Part shown: positions 8,194-16,766 of the stretch, piece by piece
How positions within the stretch are numbered: the first letter of the stretch is position 1
How the letters are laid out: each line of letters opens with the position of its first letter
DNA from: an uncultured Kiloniellaceae bacterium
GTDB taxonomy: Bacteria > Pseudomonadota > Alphaproteobacteria > Kiloniellales > Kiloniellaceae
NCBI GenBank assembly: GCA_947493695.1
Contig: CANLSF010000003.1
Coordinates: 310,001-374,000, forward strand
DNA: 64,000 bases
Reading direction: 5' to 3'
Notes under the pieces: generated by a model
Database searches by the model: none
The model's input: the letters and a program-made list of their open reading frames with translations, nothing else
What the model was told of the DNA's origin: nothing
Position numbers and translations under genes: made by a program

Positions 8194-9429
8194 TTTTCAT
8201 CCTTCTTCTTCATTTTCTTCATCCTTCTCCGCTTCTCTTGGGTAACTTCACCTGCCTGGCGTCGAGAGCATTCCTGACAGTGAGGTAAAAACCACTTCGA
8301 CTTACCAAGAGCTCTTGGTTTTTGATGATCACCGATCGCATTGCTGCTGGAAGTGCCCGGGTGATGAGTACCACACCTATGGCACCCATCCTTCTTGATC
8401 GCTTTATTGATAAGTCTCTGCTCCTTTGCGCGGATACGCTCCGGATAACCGGGTATAGGATTCCCAGCATACGGTCCGAAGGTGAGTGTACTATTCTTTT
8501 TATACTCGTTACTCAGTAGAATTATCGGAATGTTGAGCTCGTCGCTCTGATCCGGGAACGATGTGATTCTGGGTCCGTTATCGCCTATAGTGACAAAGCC
8601 CGGTGCGGGCTCTTCGAGCACACTGTGATCCGGAGGATCGCCTGCCGTTGTGATCGACTTCCCTGAATTATCCTGCGCCCCAAACCCCTCCAACCGAATA
8701 TCATCTCGCGTAGGGGGAATGAGCGGCGATCTTCCGGCAGCACTTCCTGCCAGCGTCCTGTCTTCAGGCTCGTGACCAAGCCCGCCGGATCGCTATGCAT
8801 CTGTGCTTCCAGCAACCGGCTCAGTACGTGTCCGCGCAAAGCACTCAAAGTCTCTGGGCGCAGACCGAGATCAGCAAGCAAGCCGACCTCGCCACTTGTC
8901 TTGTCTCCAAGTAATTCTAGGGACGCTGCAGCAAACTCATTTGCATCGACAGCCACGCGCCCTGCCCAATGCTCGACGAGCCCGCGGGCATCCTGCAGCC
9001 TTTCGCCCAGGCGCAGCTGCACCGCACCTGCGAGGAGCTTCCGGTTCCAGGTCTCTCGCCGCAGCTCGAGATCTTCCCGTAATCGTCTCTGCAGACTTTG
9101 CCCTGATACCCCTGCAGAAGCTTCTCCGCGCTGGTATCAAAGATCGACTGATGCCGCTCGATCTGCGCGTCGCTCGCCTCTTCCGGTGGCGCCTGTATGT
9201 CGCTCTCGGCGCGTTGCTTGGCCAGTTCAAGATCGAACTGCGACATCTGCTGTTTGACCTGACGCCCCTGGCGATGCTCGATCACCTGGCCCAGCTCGGC
9301 GGCCTCGGAACCCAGGCTGGCAAGATTTCGCCCGATGCCGGCGCCGAAATGGGCAGCCTGTGCACGGGGCCTGTTGGAAAAGGCAGCGGGCACAGATACC
9401 CGCTGCGGCAAAACCGGAAACCGCGGCAT
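8190..9429 (-). pseudogene. Frameshifted toxin with CxxC...CxxC nuclease-like tip
   Basis: The N-terminal region starts at the ATG at 9429 and matches the other copies through LLQGYQ, then loses frame near 9104 by one base. The second frame (to about 8715) breaks at a run of C. The third frame (8693-8190) carries FPDQSDE and a tip with CHRC, GDHQKP and CQEC, a treble-clef HNH-like layout with four Cys and a His. There is also an internal deletion relative to the full copies. The tip and its immunity gene are intact, the carrier is not. Two of the breaks lie in homopolymer-like tracts, so sequence error should be excluded. Confidence 0.65.
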
Positions 9430-9587
9430 ATCAGCGCCTGTCGCATTCAATGGGATGGAGATGTTCGAGGGCAGATCCGAGACAGCGTTTGCGGAGCAGA
9501 ACGCGTTCGAACAGGCCTGAGAATGCAGTTAATGCGGCATGCTCTAATTCCTCGCGATGTTGGGGAAAGACACAAAGGCCCGAAACG

Positions 9588-9655
9588 AAAAACGCCACGC
9601 ATCCCGGCAGAAACCGGAAGACGTGGCGCACAAAAAAAGACCTCGAAAAGAGGTC
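9588..9655 (-). terminator. Tandem terminators between cassettes
   Basis: Minus-strand hairpin GACCTC/TTTTC/GAGGTC followed by seven T (9632-9655). A second stem then follows (CGCCACGT...GCGTGGCG) with a T run (9588-9628). They lie between the SUKH gene ending at 9757 and the next leader. The leader ORF here is broken after three codons (ATG CCG CAT TAA) by a one-base loss. Confidence 0.75.
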
Positions 9656-9756
9656 TGTTAAAAATCAGCGACTGCGATAGCTACGGACGATAGAATCGTA
9701 CCGTCATCCTCCGTAAGGCTTCAAAGCCGGTACCGTGCTTTTGTCAAAGCAACGCC

Positions 9757-10230
9757 TTAGTCCTCGTCATCTTCCTCATAGAGCATCTCAAGAAACGCCG
9801 AAAAACTATCAGCAATCACGTAGAGGTCTTTTGCCGTGTGCTCTTTCCAGATCGGCACCATGTCAAAAAAAATCACTGCACCATAACGTTCTTCTGAGAG
9901 ATCCAGATAAATCGGATCACCGAAACTGTCAGTCCCAATCGGAAACAAGTATACAAATTCGCGGCCCAGAAGATTTTCTTGATGGAAGTCGTAATTATAT
10001 TGAAGCTGAGACACCTCCAAACCGTCAGCCAAACGGTAAAACACCTGAACATCGGTTGCATCCTCGCGATGACCGACGAGAGGAAATTCATTGGGGGAAG
10101 GTGTTCCACCATTGTTTTGCAGTAAAAATTTTACGTAGCTCTCCGGTAAATTAACGTCATTTTTCTTTTCAAAAGCTTTGATTTCCGCGTCAGAAATCTT
10201 ACGTCCTGTATTGGAGATACTTTCAAGCAT
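9757..10230 (-). CDS. SUKH/SMI1-KNR4 immunity protein
   Basis: A 157-residue SUKH protein with LPESYVKFLLQNNGGTP near residues 29-45, DFHQENLLGREF in the middle and the common C-terminus KEHTAKDLYVIADSF. The ATG shares one base with the toxin stop (TAATG). The N-terminal half differs clearly from the copies at 6241 and 11479 while the last 50 or so residues are nearly identical, so the paralogues are mosaics. The partner is the WHH tip of the frameshifted toxin just upstream, itself somewhat different from the other two WHH tips (YTWHHYQDAKTMQLVP). Confidence 0.8.
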   Translation of the reverse strand: MLESISNTGRKISDAEIKAFEKKNDVNLPESYVKFLLQNNGGTPSPNEFPLVGHREDATDVQVFYRLADGLEVSQLQYNYDFHQENLLGREFVYLFPIGTDSFGDPIYLDLSEERYGAVIFFDMVPIWKEHTAKDLYVIADSFSAFLEMLYEEDDED

Positions 10231-11190
10231 TATCTGTAATCCAGTTCTGAGTTCATAGCTCCCCCTTCATGACCCACAGCCTTATGTAACCTTGTAGGAA
10301 CAAGCTGCATTGTTTTCGCGTCCTGATAGTGGTGCCATGTATAACCCTCCGGAATGCTCACCAACAAACCTTTTGATATAGCCGTTTTGGAAGCAAGCCT
10401 TTTATCACGCCGCCGGCTTCCAGTAAGTTTAATTTCAACTGTAGCAATCACGTGTGGATCAAAAATTGGGTACCCTTTTTCATCGAACCAAACATCTTCT
10501 GGGTGTTGCTTTTGTCCCGCCTTGTGGATAAATCTCTTGGAAATCGGTATGCCGTCATAGATCGGCGTCCCTTCTTCATTCAGTAAAATAATCTGACCAC
10601 GGATCTGATCGCTCTCATCAGGGCTGAAATATATTTGAGGTTCCTGCTCCTGCGCCGGAAACCCGGGCGCCAGTTCTGTGAGCGGGCTAAGCTCGGTCTG
10701 ATCACCGCCGGTGTGGTCGGGAACCAGCTCCCGCCCCTTCCCGGCTCTGAGGGAGGAAGCTCGGGCACCGGTATCGGATCGGATGGCCGCCCGGGCAGAA
10801 CCGTGGGACGATGCTGGTCCGACGGCGTGACTCTCGTGTGACCGCTTGCAGCTACGCCTTCATCAGGGCCGATGATGTCCGGTAAAGCAGGATTACGTTC
10901 GAAGTTTCTTACGTCCCGACTATCATCAACCTGTACGTAAAACCGACTGTTGGGGAGATCTTCGGTGACGTTTTCGCGCTTATCCGGATCCCAGAAGGTC
11001 ACATCAAGATTCTCGTGCTTCTCCGCCGAGATGTCATAGCGCTGACGAATCGTCATGTGACCATGCACCGGATGGTCGATCACAACAGAACGCTTCAGAA
11101 CACCACACCAGCCGCTCGCGGCCCGCTCTATTGCGAGCTCCAGATCGAAGCGCGACATCTGTTGCTTGATCTGACGCTCCTGGCGCTAAT
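10230..11190 (-). pseudogene. Degenerate toxin with WHH tip
   Basis: The 5' end is a scar of the common N-terminal region (VID-stop-RQERQIKQQMSRF) with an in-frame stop, fused straight to the middle region (VVIDHPVHGHMTIRQRYD). A one-base loss in a C run near 10734 (four C where the intact copy has five) shifts the frame before the tip. In the second frame the junction reads PDESD at 10618-10632 and the tip contains YTWHHYQD and VGHEGG. The tip and its SUKH gene are intact. The frameshift lies in a homopolymer, so sequencing error is possible, but the 5' stop and the deletion are independent damage. Confidence 0.7.
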
Positions 11191-11310
11191 CGATCACCTG
11201 CCCCTGATCACATGCTTCTGCGCCGGGCTTTGCAGGACCGCGCGCGCCCCGCGCCAAAACAGTTAGTCTGAGCAGCAAGCGGATTGGGAAAAGCTCAAAA
11301 GGCCGGAAAC

Positions 11311-11378
11311 GAAAACGCCACACATGCCGGCAGAACCCGGAAGATGTGACGCATAAAAAAAACCTCGAAAAGAGGTTT
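11311..11378 (-). terminator. Tandem terminators between cassettes
   Basis: Minus-strand hairpin AACCTC/TTTTC/GAGGTT running into eight T (11354-11378). A second imperfect stem (GCGTCACATC...GTGTGGCG) is followed by TTTT. Together they close the unit of the toxin at 11952. The rest of 11160-11478 holds the decayed leader and N-terminal scar of the next copy. Confidence 0.75.
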
Positions 11379-11478
11379 GTTAGAAATCAGCGACTGCGAT
11401 AGCTAAGGAAGATAGAATCGTACCGTCATCCTCGGTAGGATTTCAAAGGCGGCACCGTGCTTTTATCAGAGCAACGCC

Positions 11479-11952
11479 TTAGTCCTCGTCTTCTTCCTCA
11501 TAGAGCATCTCAAGAAACGCTGAAAAACTATCAGCGATCACGTAGAGGTCTTTTGCCGTGTGCTCTTTCCAGATCGGCACCATGTCGATGAAGATTACTG
11601 AACCGTATCGTTCTTTGGAAAGATCCAAGCAAATTGGATCGCCGAAACTGTCGTGTCCGATCGGAAGTAAATCAGCGAACGCGGGGTCAAGAAGGTTCTC
11701 CTGATGAAACCTATACCGCCCTTGCAATTGTAACTGTTCGTCACCGCCATCGATATCATAAAAGACGTGGATGTCCATCGCACCTTCCCGATGGCTTGGA
11801 AGAGGGAAAGTGTCTTGAGTTGGCACTCCACCATTGTACTTGAGCAAAAACTTCTTATAACTTTCTGGAAGTTGGATTCCATTATTTGTCTCGAATTCAA
11901 CAATATCTGATTCAGATAGCGCGCGTTCAACCTGAGAGACGTTTTCTAACAC
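11479..11952 (-). CDS. SUKH/SMI1-KNR4 immunity protein of the intact WHH toxin
   Basis: 157 residues. The GTG start shares its G with the toxin TAG (one-base overlap), so the two are translationally linked. SUKH landmarks: LPESYKKFLLKYNGGVP near residues 28-44, FHQENLLDPAF, GHDSFGDPICLDL, and the common C-terminus KEHTAKDLYVIADSF. By family knowledge SUKH-1 proteins bind and block nuclease toxins in the cytoplasm. It is the only SUKH gene here paired with an apparently intact toxin. Tandem terminators follow about 100 bases downstream. Confidence 0.85.
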   Translation of the reverse strand: MLENVSQVERALSESDIVEFETNNGIQLPESYKKFLLKYNGGVPTQDTFPLPSHREGAMDIHVFYDIDGGDEQLQLQGRYRFHQENLLDPAFADLLPIGHDSFGDPICLDLSKERYGSVIFIDMVPIWKEHTAKDLYVIADSFSAFLEMLYEEEDED

Positions 11953-14786
11953 TATTTATAGCCTTTCCCTGAGTTCTTTCCGCCACCAGTATGTCCTACC
12001 TTTCTATGTATCCAATCAGGTAGCAGCTGCATAGTTTTCATATCTTGATGATGGTGCCAAACATAGCCTTTTGGAATGCTTGTAAGCTTCCCTTTCTCTA
12101 ACGCCTTTTTTGACGCTATTCTTCGATCTCGTCGTCGGCTTCCGGTAAGCTCAATTTCGACAGTCTCGATGACATACTTATCGAAAATCGGGTACCCTTT
12201 TTCATCGAACCATACATCTTCTGTATGGTGTTTTTGTCCCGCTTTGTGAATGAATCTTTCGGAGATCGGGATGCCATCATAGATCGGCGTCCCTTCTTCA
12301 TTCAGAAAAATCATTTGACCACGGATTTGATCGCTCTGATCAGGATTGATGTATATCTGCGGTTCCTGCTCCTGCGTCGGGAACCCGGGTGCCAGTTCTG
12401 TTAGCGGCCCAAGTTCGGTCTGGTTACCGCCCGTATGGTTGGGAACGAGCTCCCGCCCCCTTCCCGGCTCGGAGGGTGGAAGTTGCGGCACCGGTATCGG
12501 ATCGGACGGCCGCCCGGGCAGAATTGTGGGACGATGCTGGTCCGACGGCGTGTCTCTCGCGTGATCACCCGTCGCGGTGATTTCGTCAGGAGCAATGATG
12601 TTCGGTAAAGCAGGATCACGTTCGAAGCTTCTTACGTCCCGACTATCATCAAGCTGCACAACGAAACGGCTGCTCGGGTATCTCTCGGTGACGACTTCTC
12701 CGGTTACAGGGTCCTTGAAGGTGATGTCGAGATTTCTGAAGCTTTCTGCTGAAATATCATACCGCTGACGGACGACCATTTCGCCATGCTCAGGGTGCTT
12801 GAACCCCAGGCTACGGGTACCGTTGCGCTCGTGCTCGTCCAGGATATAACTCAGGTGCTTCTCGCCATCCCCAATCGAGACCATCGCGTTGTTAAAGAAA
12901 TATGCGGCGTGGCTCGGAAAGTTGCTCGCACGAACCTCCGAAATGTAAGTGTTGTAGATGTCGTAAAGCTCGATGAGCGTGCCGATCCCACTCTGCGCGC
13001 CACGCTGCAGTTCTTGCGTTGCAGCCGCCGCAAGCTTGTCATCTGAAGGGTGGAAAGGACCATAGAGAGGATGCCGGGACCTCGCGCCGCCCTGTCCGCC
13101 TAGTCCTCGAAAACCCTGCTTGAATGCCTCACTCTTTGCACCGGTTGGAATCAGCAGCGGCGAACGGCCATCGTCAGACAGCCCCGGCTCTTCTCGCTGG
13201 CTATCCTTCAGCAAGGTGAGCTTACGCATCACCCGCCCGACATCGCGCTGGTATTGATGGCGCGCCTGCCGCAGCGTTAACCCCTTGCCCAGGTCGTCCA
13301 GATAATTCCGCTCGAGCTGTGTCAGGATCCGGTCAACGTGACGTTCCGCCTGCGCGCTCGTGAAAAGCGAGCCCAGATCGCGTTTCAGGACCTTCAGCTC
13401 ATCGGTTTCGTGGATTTGAACACTGCCATCACGAGGCCATTCCGCCTCGGCGCGCTGCAGCGCTTCGCTGGGCGCCAATCCCATGTCGAGCCAGCGGTTC
13501 AAAACTCCGCCGCGCGCCCGCGTCTCCGGATCAAAAGCGAGCGCAACGATCTCTGGCACGGCTTCCCGCAAACCCGCGTATAGCTCGGCGCCCTGGATTT
13601 GGCGTGTCTCATCACTCCCGAACAACAGGCCCGTCACATCGCACACGAGACGCGGCGGCAGGTAACCCGTCCTGGCAACAGTAGATACGACTTGCGCCAG
13701 CACCTCTTGCGACGCGCCTTCGCGAATGGCCTCACTGAATATCTTTTCATAGAAGTCGTCAGCCGCTTGCCGGTTCTGAGGGTTTTCCAGATCGAAGCCA
13801 ATGCCGCTGCTCAGTGAAATCGCCAGCTCGTCGCCCGCCACCTGCTGCGCCTGCAATGCGATCTCCGCCTGCCTGACCTCACTGCGCAGCGCCTCAGCCT
13901 GAGGCTGCGAAAGCGCCCCAGCTTCCTCCGCCTGACGAATGTCCGCCAAGCCTGACGTGCCAGCAGCAATGGCTTGCGAGAGCTCCAGAGCTTTTCCGCC
14001 GCGTGTCTGGTTGAGCTTAAGTTCATCCGCAGCCCTGCGGCGGGCGAGCGCGTCCTCCGCATCTTCAAGCAGAGACTCACGGCGATCTTCCGGCAGATCT
14101 TTCTGCCAGCGCCCGGCCTCCAGATCCGCAAACAGACCCGCCGGATCGCTCTGCATCTGGGCATCCAGCAACTGGCTCAACACATGGTCGCGCCAAGCAC
14201 TCAAAGCTTCCGGACGCAAACCGAGACCGGCCAATAAGCCGACCTCACCGCTTGTTTCATCGCCCAATAATTCTCGGGACGCTGTAGCAAACTCATTTTC
14301 ATCGGCGGCCACGCGCCCCGCCCAGTGCTCGACGAGCCCGCGGGCATCCTGCAGGCTTTCGCCCAAACGTTGCCGCGCCGCGCCCGCAAGAAGCTTCCGG
14401 TTCCAGGTCTCTCGCCGCAGCTCGAGATCTTCCCGCAACCGCGCCTGCAGGCTCTGACCTTCGGTGCCTTGCAGCAACCTCTCAGCACCCGCGTCGAAGA
14501 TCGACTGATGCCGACCGATCCGCGCTTCGCTCGCTTCCCCCGGCGGCGCCTGCATGTCGCTCTCGGCGCGTTGCTTGGCCAGTTCAAGATCGAACTGCGA
14601 CATCTGCTGTCTGACCTGCCGCTCCTGGCGCTGCTTGATCACCTGGCCCAACTCCGCAGCCTCGGAACCCAGGCTGGCAAGATTTCGCCCGATGCCGGCG
14701 CCGAAATGCGCGGCCTGGGCACGGGGTGTGTTGGAAAAGGCAGCGGGCACAGATCTCCGCTGCGGCAAAACCGGAAACCGCGGCAT
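11952..14786 (-). CDS. Polymorphic toxin with WHH nuclease tip, intact
   Basis: 944 residues from the ATG at 14786 (a longer frame to 14933 has no good start). Residues 1 to about 600 are mainly helical and Ala/Glu/Arg-rich, starting MPRFPVLPQRR. The style resembles phage internal-virion or ejection proteins more than RHS or adhesin carriers, but that is a judgement by eye. A middle part (YDIYNTYISEV onward) and a Pro-rich linker lead to PDQSD near residue 815. The tip ends with YVWHHHQDMKTMQLLP and VGHTGG, the WHH signature of HNH/endonuclease VII toxins. No signal peptide is seen. The leader ORF is upstream and the SUKH gene overlaps downstream. Confidence 0.8.
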   Translation of the reverse strand: MPRFPVLPQRRSVPAAFSNTPRAQAAHFGAGIGRNLASLGSEAAELGQVIKQRQERQVRQQMSQFDLELAKQRAESDMQAPPGEASEARIGRHQSIFDAGAERLLQGTEGQSLQARLREDLELRRETWNRKLLAGAARQRLGESLQDARGLVEHWAGRVAADENEFATASRELLGDETSGEVGLLAGLGLRPEALSAWRDHVLSQLLDAQMQSDPAGLFADLEAGRWQKDLPEDRRESLLEDAEDALARRRAADELKLNQTRGGKALELSQAIAAGTSGLADIRQAEEAGALSQPQAEALRSEVRQAEIALQAQQVAGDELAISLSSGIGFDLENPQNRQAADDFYEKIFSEAIREGASQEVLAQVVSTVARTGYLPPRLVCDVTGLLFGSDETRQIQGAELYAGLREAVPEIVALAFDPETRARGGVLNRWLDMGLAPSEALQRAEAEWPRDGSVQIHETDELKVLKRDLGSLFTSAQAERHVDRILTQLERNYLDDLGKGLTLRQARHQYQRDVGRVMRKLTLLKDSQREEPGLSDDGRSPLLIPTGAKSEAFKQGFRGLGGQGGARSRHPLYGPFHPSDDKLAAAATQELQRGAQSGIGTLIELYDIYNTYISEVRASNFPSHAAYFFNNAMVSIGDGEKHLSYILDEHERNGTRSLGFKHPEHGEMVVRQRYDISAESFRNLDITFKDPVTGEVVTERYPSSRFVVQLDDSRDVRSFERDPALPNIIAPDEITATGDHARDTPSDQHRPTILPGRPSDPIPVPQLPPSEPGRGRELVPNHTGGNQTELGPLTELAPGFPTQEQEPQIYINPDQSDQIRGQMIFLNEEGTPIYDGIPISERFIHKAGQKHHTEDVWFDEKGYPIFDKYVIETVEIELTGSRRRDRRIASKKALEKGKLTSIPKGYVWHHHQDMKTMQLLPDWIHRKVGHTGGGKNSGKGYK

Positions 14787-14787
14787 A

Positions 14788-14898
14788 TCAGCGCCTGTCG
14801 CATTCAATGGAATGGAGATGTTCGAGGGCAGACCCGAGGCAGCGTTTGCGCAGCAGAACGCGTTCGGATAGGCCCGAGAATGCAATTGAATGCGACAT
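14788..14898 (-). CDS. 36-codon leader ORF before the intact WHH toxin
   Basis: Starts MSHSIAFSGL with GAGGAA upstream and ends CDRR-stop two bases before the toxin ATG. It is the third intact copy of this leader ORF. Its first residues differ from the other copies (SHS for PHL) but the frame is kept. Confidence 0.5.
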   Translation of the reverse strand: MSHSIAFSGLSERVLLRKRCLGSALEHLHSIECDRR

Positions 14899-15031
14899 GC
14901 TTTAATTCCTCGCGATGTTGGGAGAAGGCGCAAAGGTCCGAAAATAGGATGCGTTCTATATCCGGGTCTTTGCGGGACAGACGTCCGAGTGACGCAACGA
15001 AAAGCGCCCGCGGCAATCGCTGTCTTCAGGC

Positions 15032-15065
15032 AAAAAAAATCCCGCTCCGGTTTTCACCGGCACGG
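15032..15065 (-). terminator. Terminator upstream of the toxin array
   Basis: Minus strand CCCGTGCCGGT, loop GAAA, ACCGGAGCGGG, then ATTTTTTTT: an 11-bp stem with two mismatches followed by eight T. No gene on the minus strand lies just to its right, so it either shields the array from outside transcription or acts as an attenuator in a long leader. Between 14899 and 15392 nothing else was found. Confidence 0.7.
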
Positions 15066-15392
15066 GTTCGAGACCTATTGGCCCGCCGCAATAATCCCAA
15101 ATACCGGCCATGAGATCAAGGCGACGGAGCATGAACTTACCCCCAGAGCGAGACGCCATTGAGTTCGTTCACAGGTAAATTTTTCAGTACTGGGGGATAA
15201 AACTTGATAACTTTCCGCAACTTAACCAAAATGACACACAATCGTAATCGCGCGTAAGTAGTTTACCTGAATTGAGCAACGCGGCTTTTTTTGCGAAACG
15301 TTCCCTCAGCGCAGCCCCTGGTACATGTCGCTGCTGCAAGGCGCAGAATAAAAAGCAGGTTCAAATCGAACCGCGTCAGGAGAGCAAGACAG

Positions 15393-15689
15393 ATGGAAAA
15401 CGAAAAACAAAAATCAACAGAGTTATCCAGCCCCCTTCATCGGGTCGATCAGATCATTGGGCAACGGCTTAAACAGCAGCGCGAGAGCAAGAACATCACC
15501 CAGCTCGATCTGGCCAACGCCCTTTGCCTGCCCCCCCACGCCATCCAGCTTGCAGAGAACGGCGAAGCACCAATAGCTGCGCAGAGCCTGTACGAAGCCG
15601 GTGAAGTCCTCGACGTTCCGATCCTGTACTTTTTCCAGGGTTTCGAAGAAACCGCCGCGGTCCGCCCTTCCCCAGGTTTCGGTCATTGA
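15393..15689 (+). CDS. XRE-family HTH regulator
   Basis: A 98-residue protein from the ATG at 15393, chosen because AGGAGAG lies 8 bases upstream. The longer frame from 15291 has no such site. Residues about 22-80 form a helix-turn-helix of the Cro/CI type (IGQRLKQQRESKNITQ, LANALCLPPHAIQLAENG) followed by an ALxVPxxYFF-type helix (VLDVPILYFFQGF) common in alphaproteobacterial XRE regulators. It is transcribed away from the toxin array starting 500 bases to the left, and could regulate it or itself. That link is only positional. Confidence 0.85.
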   Translation: MENEKQKSTELSSPLHRVDQIIGQRLKQQRESKNITQLDLANALCLPPHAIQLAENGEAPIAAQSLYEAGEVLDVPILYFFQGFEETAAVRPSPGFGH

Positions 15690-15925
15690 CGCCGAACAGC
15701 CGAAACCTCGCTGTGAAAAAGTGATTCCAAGGCAGGTATCCTAATATAGGTACGCTGTCTCGAGCGTTCCCCGGCACGGTTCAGAGTTCGCTTCGCAGCG
15801 AAAGTCCGAAGACTCAAAATCGGCCAACGGCTGCGAAGCATTCGAGCAAAAAAACCATCTTTAAGAAGAAATCAGCATTGTGTCACTCTCCGTCGGAAGA
15901 CCTGCTTTTCTCGGGTGGCTGTGGC

Positions 15926-16419
15926 ATGTGCGAAGACCGGAAATTCAAGGCTAAGCCTCTTTCCTATCTGGATCGCAAAGTCTTGGCGATCATCGCCCTT
16001 CTCTTTGCCTGCGGAACAAGCTACGGGCACCTGCACTTCACTGAATTGTCAGACACCTTCGGCGAAGAATCCGTCGGCACCCGCAGCAAAGTTTTGGCTG
16101 TCAAGGAACGCGCCTGTGGCTTCACCGACCATTGCATGGAACATCAGTCGGTAATCTATACCGCAAGGACCGCCTTGAGGGACCGGTCAGGAAGGCGCTG
16201 GGAATCCAGTGTGTAACTGCGCTCCCGCAGTTGCGCGCCCGGGCAAAGAATAGATGTTCATTGTCTCTCCCGCGATCCCTCTAACATCGTCGCCGGAAAC
16301 CTGGAATTCCAGAACGGCATCTGAATAATTTTCCGTATCCTGCTTAAAGTCGCCGCCATCATCAGCGTCATATTTGCAATCGGCTACTGCTTGTCAAAGG
16401 GCATGTTAATAAGAGGCTG
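15926..16419 (+). pseudogene. Degenerate DUF3592-like membrane protein
   Basis: Starts MCEDRKFKAK and parallels the intact gene at 16767: a hydrophobic segment, then FTELSDTFGEESV (compare FSDISDAFAQESV), ERACGFTDHC (compare DRSCGLTDYC). Stops occur after WESSV and further on, but recognisable pieces (NIVAGN, a second hydrophobic segment, LSKGML near 16405) continue to about 16419. It is a tandem duplicate that has decayed. 15690-15925 holds no gene. Confidence 0.7.
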
Positions 16420-16766
16420 ACACATCATAAGGTCCGAACCATTTTTTATCCGGTGTCGACTGGCCGCATTACGCCATCGCAACTTAGCGCACATGCTCCA
16501 ATTCCGGGTTTCGTCTAGGTCGGCGAGACCCATAGCTTGCCTCACCCTCGTCAGACGGGGTTCTGAATGCAAATGCAAAGCTCTTATCAATTTCAAAAAA
16601 AATACCCTCTCCAGCTCTTTTTGCCAATCGACGATATGAGCGACAAAACAAGCTTCTATTTCGCCTTCTTGATTCCCGGCATTTTATTCAAAATCCGCCT
16701 TTAACAGCTTGTTAGCGCGGCCCGCCGTAATCGTTTCAGACTGGTTTAACTGCCAATGGTTACTGC
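16420..16766. other. Intergenic, nothing recognised
   Basis: Lies between the DUF3592 pseudogene and its intact paralogue. Short frames on both strands lack start sites and family resemblance. No hairpin or repeat stands out. Confidence 0.5.

Noticed and set aside
13939-14457. Plus-strand frames opposite the intact toxin
   Set aside because: Ser/Arg-rich shadows, repeated at the equivalent places of the other copies only because the DNA is duplicated.
1-15070. Complete prophage at the left end
   Set aside because: No integrase, terminase, capsid, portal or tail genes were found; only the toxin N-terminus has a phage-like look.
1-15070. CRISPR array suggested by recurring sequences
   Set aside because: Repeats are kilobase-scale gene duplications with coding content, not short regularly spaced repeats.
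16384-16596. 70-codon minus-strand frame that might be a transposase scrap
   Set aside because: No recognisable transposase motif, no terminal inverted repeats, no ribosome site.
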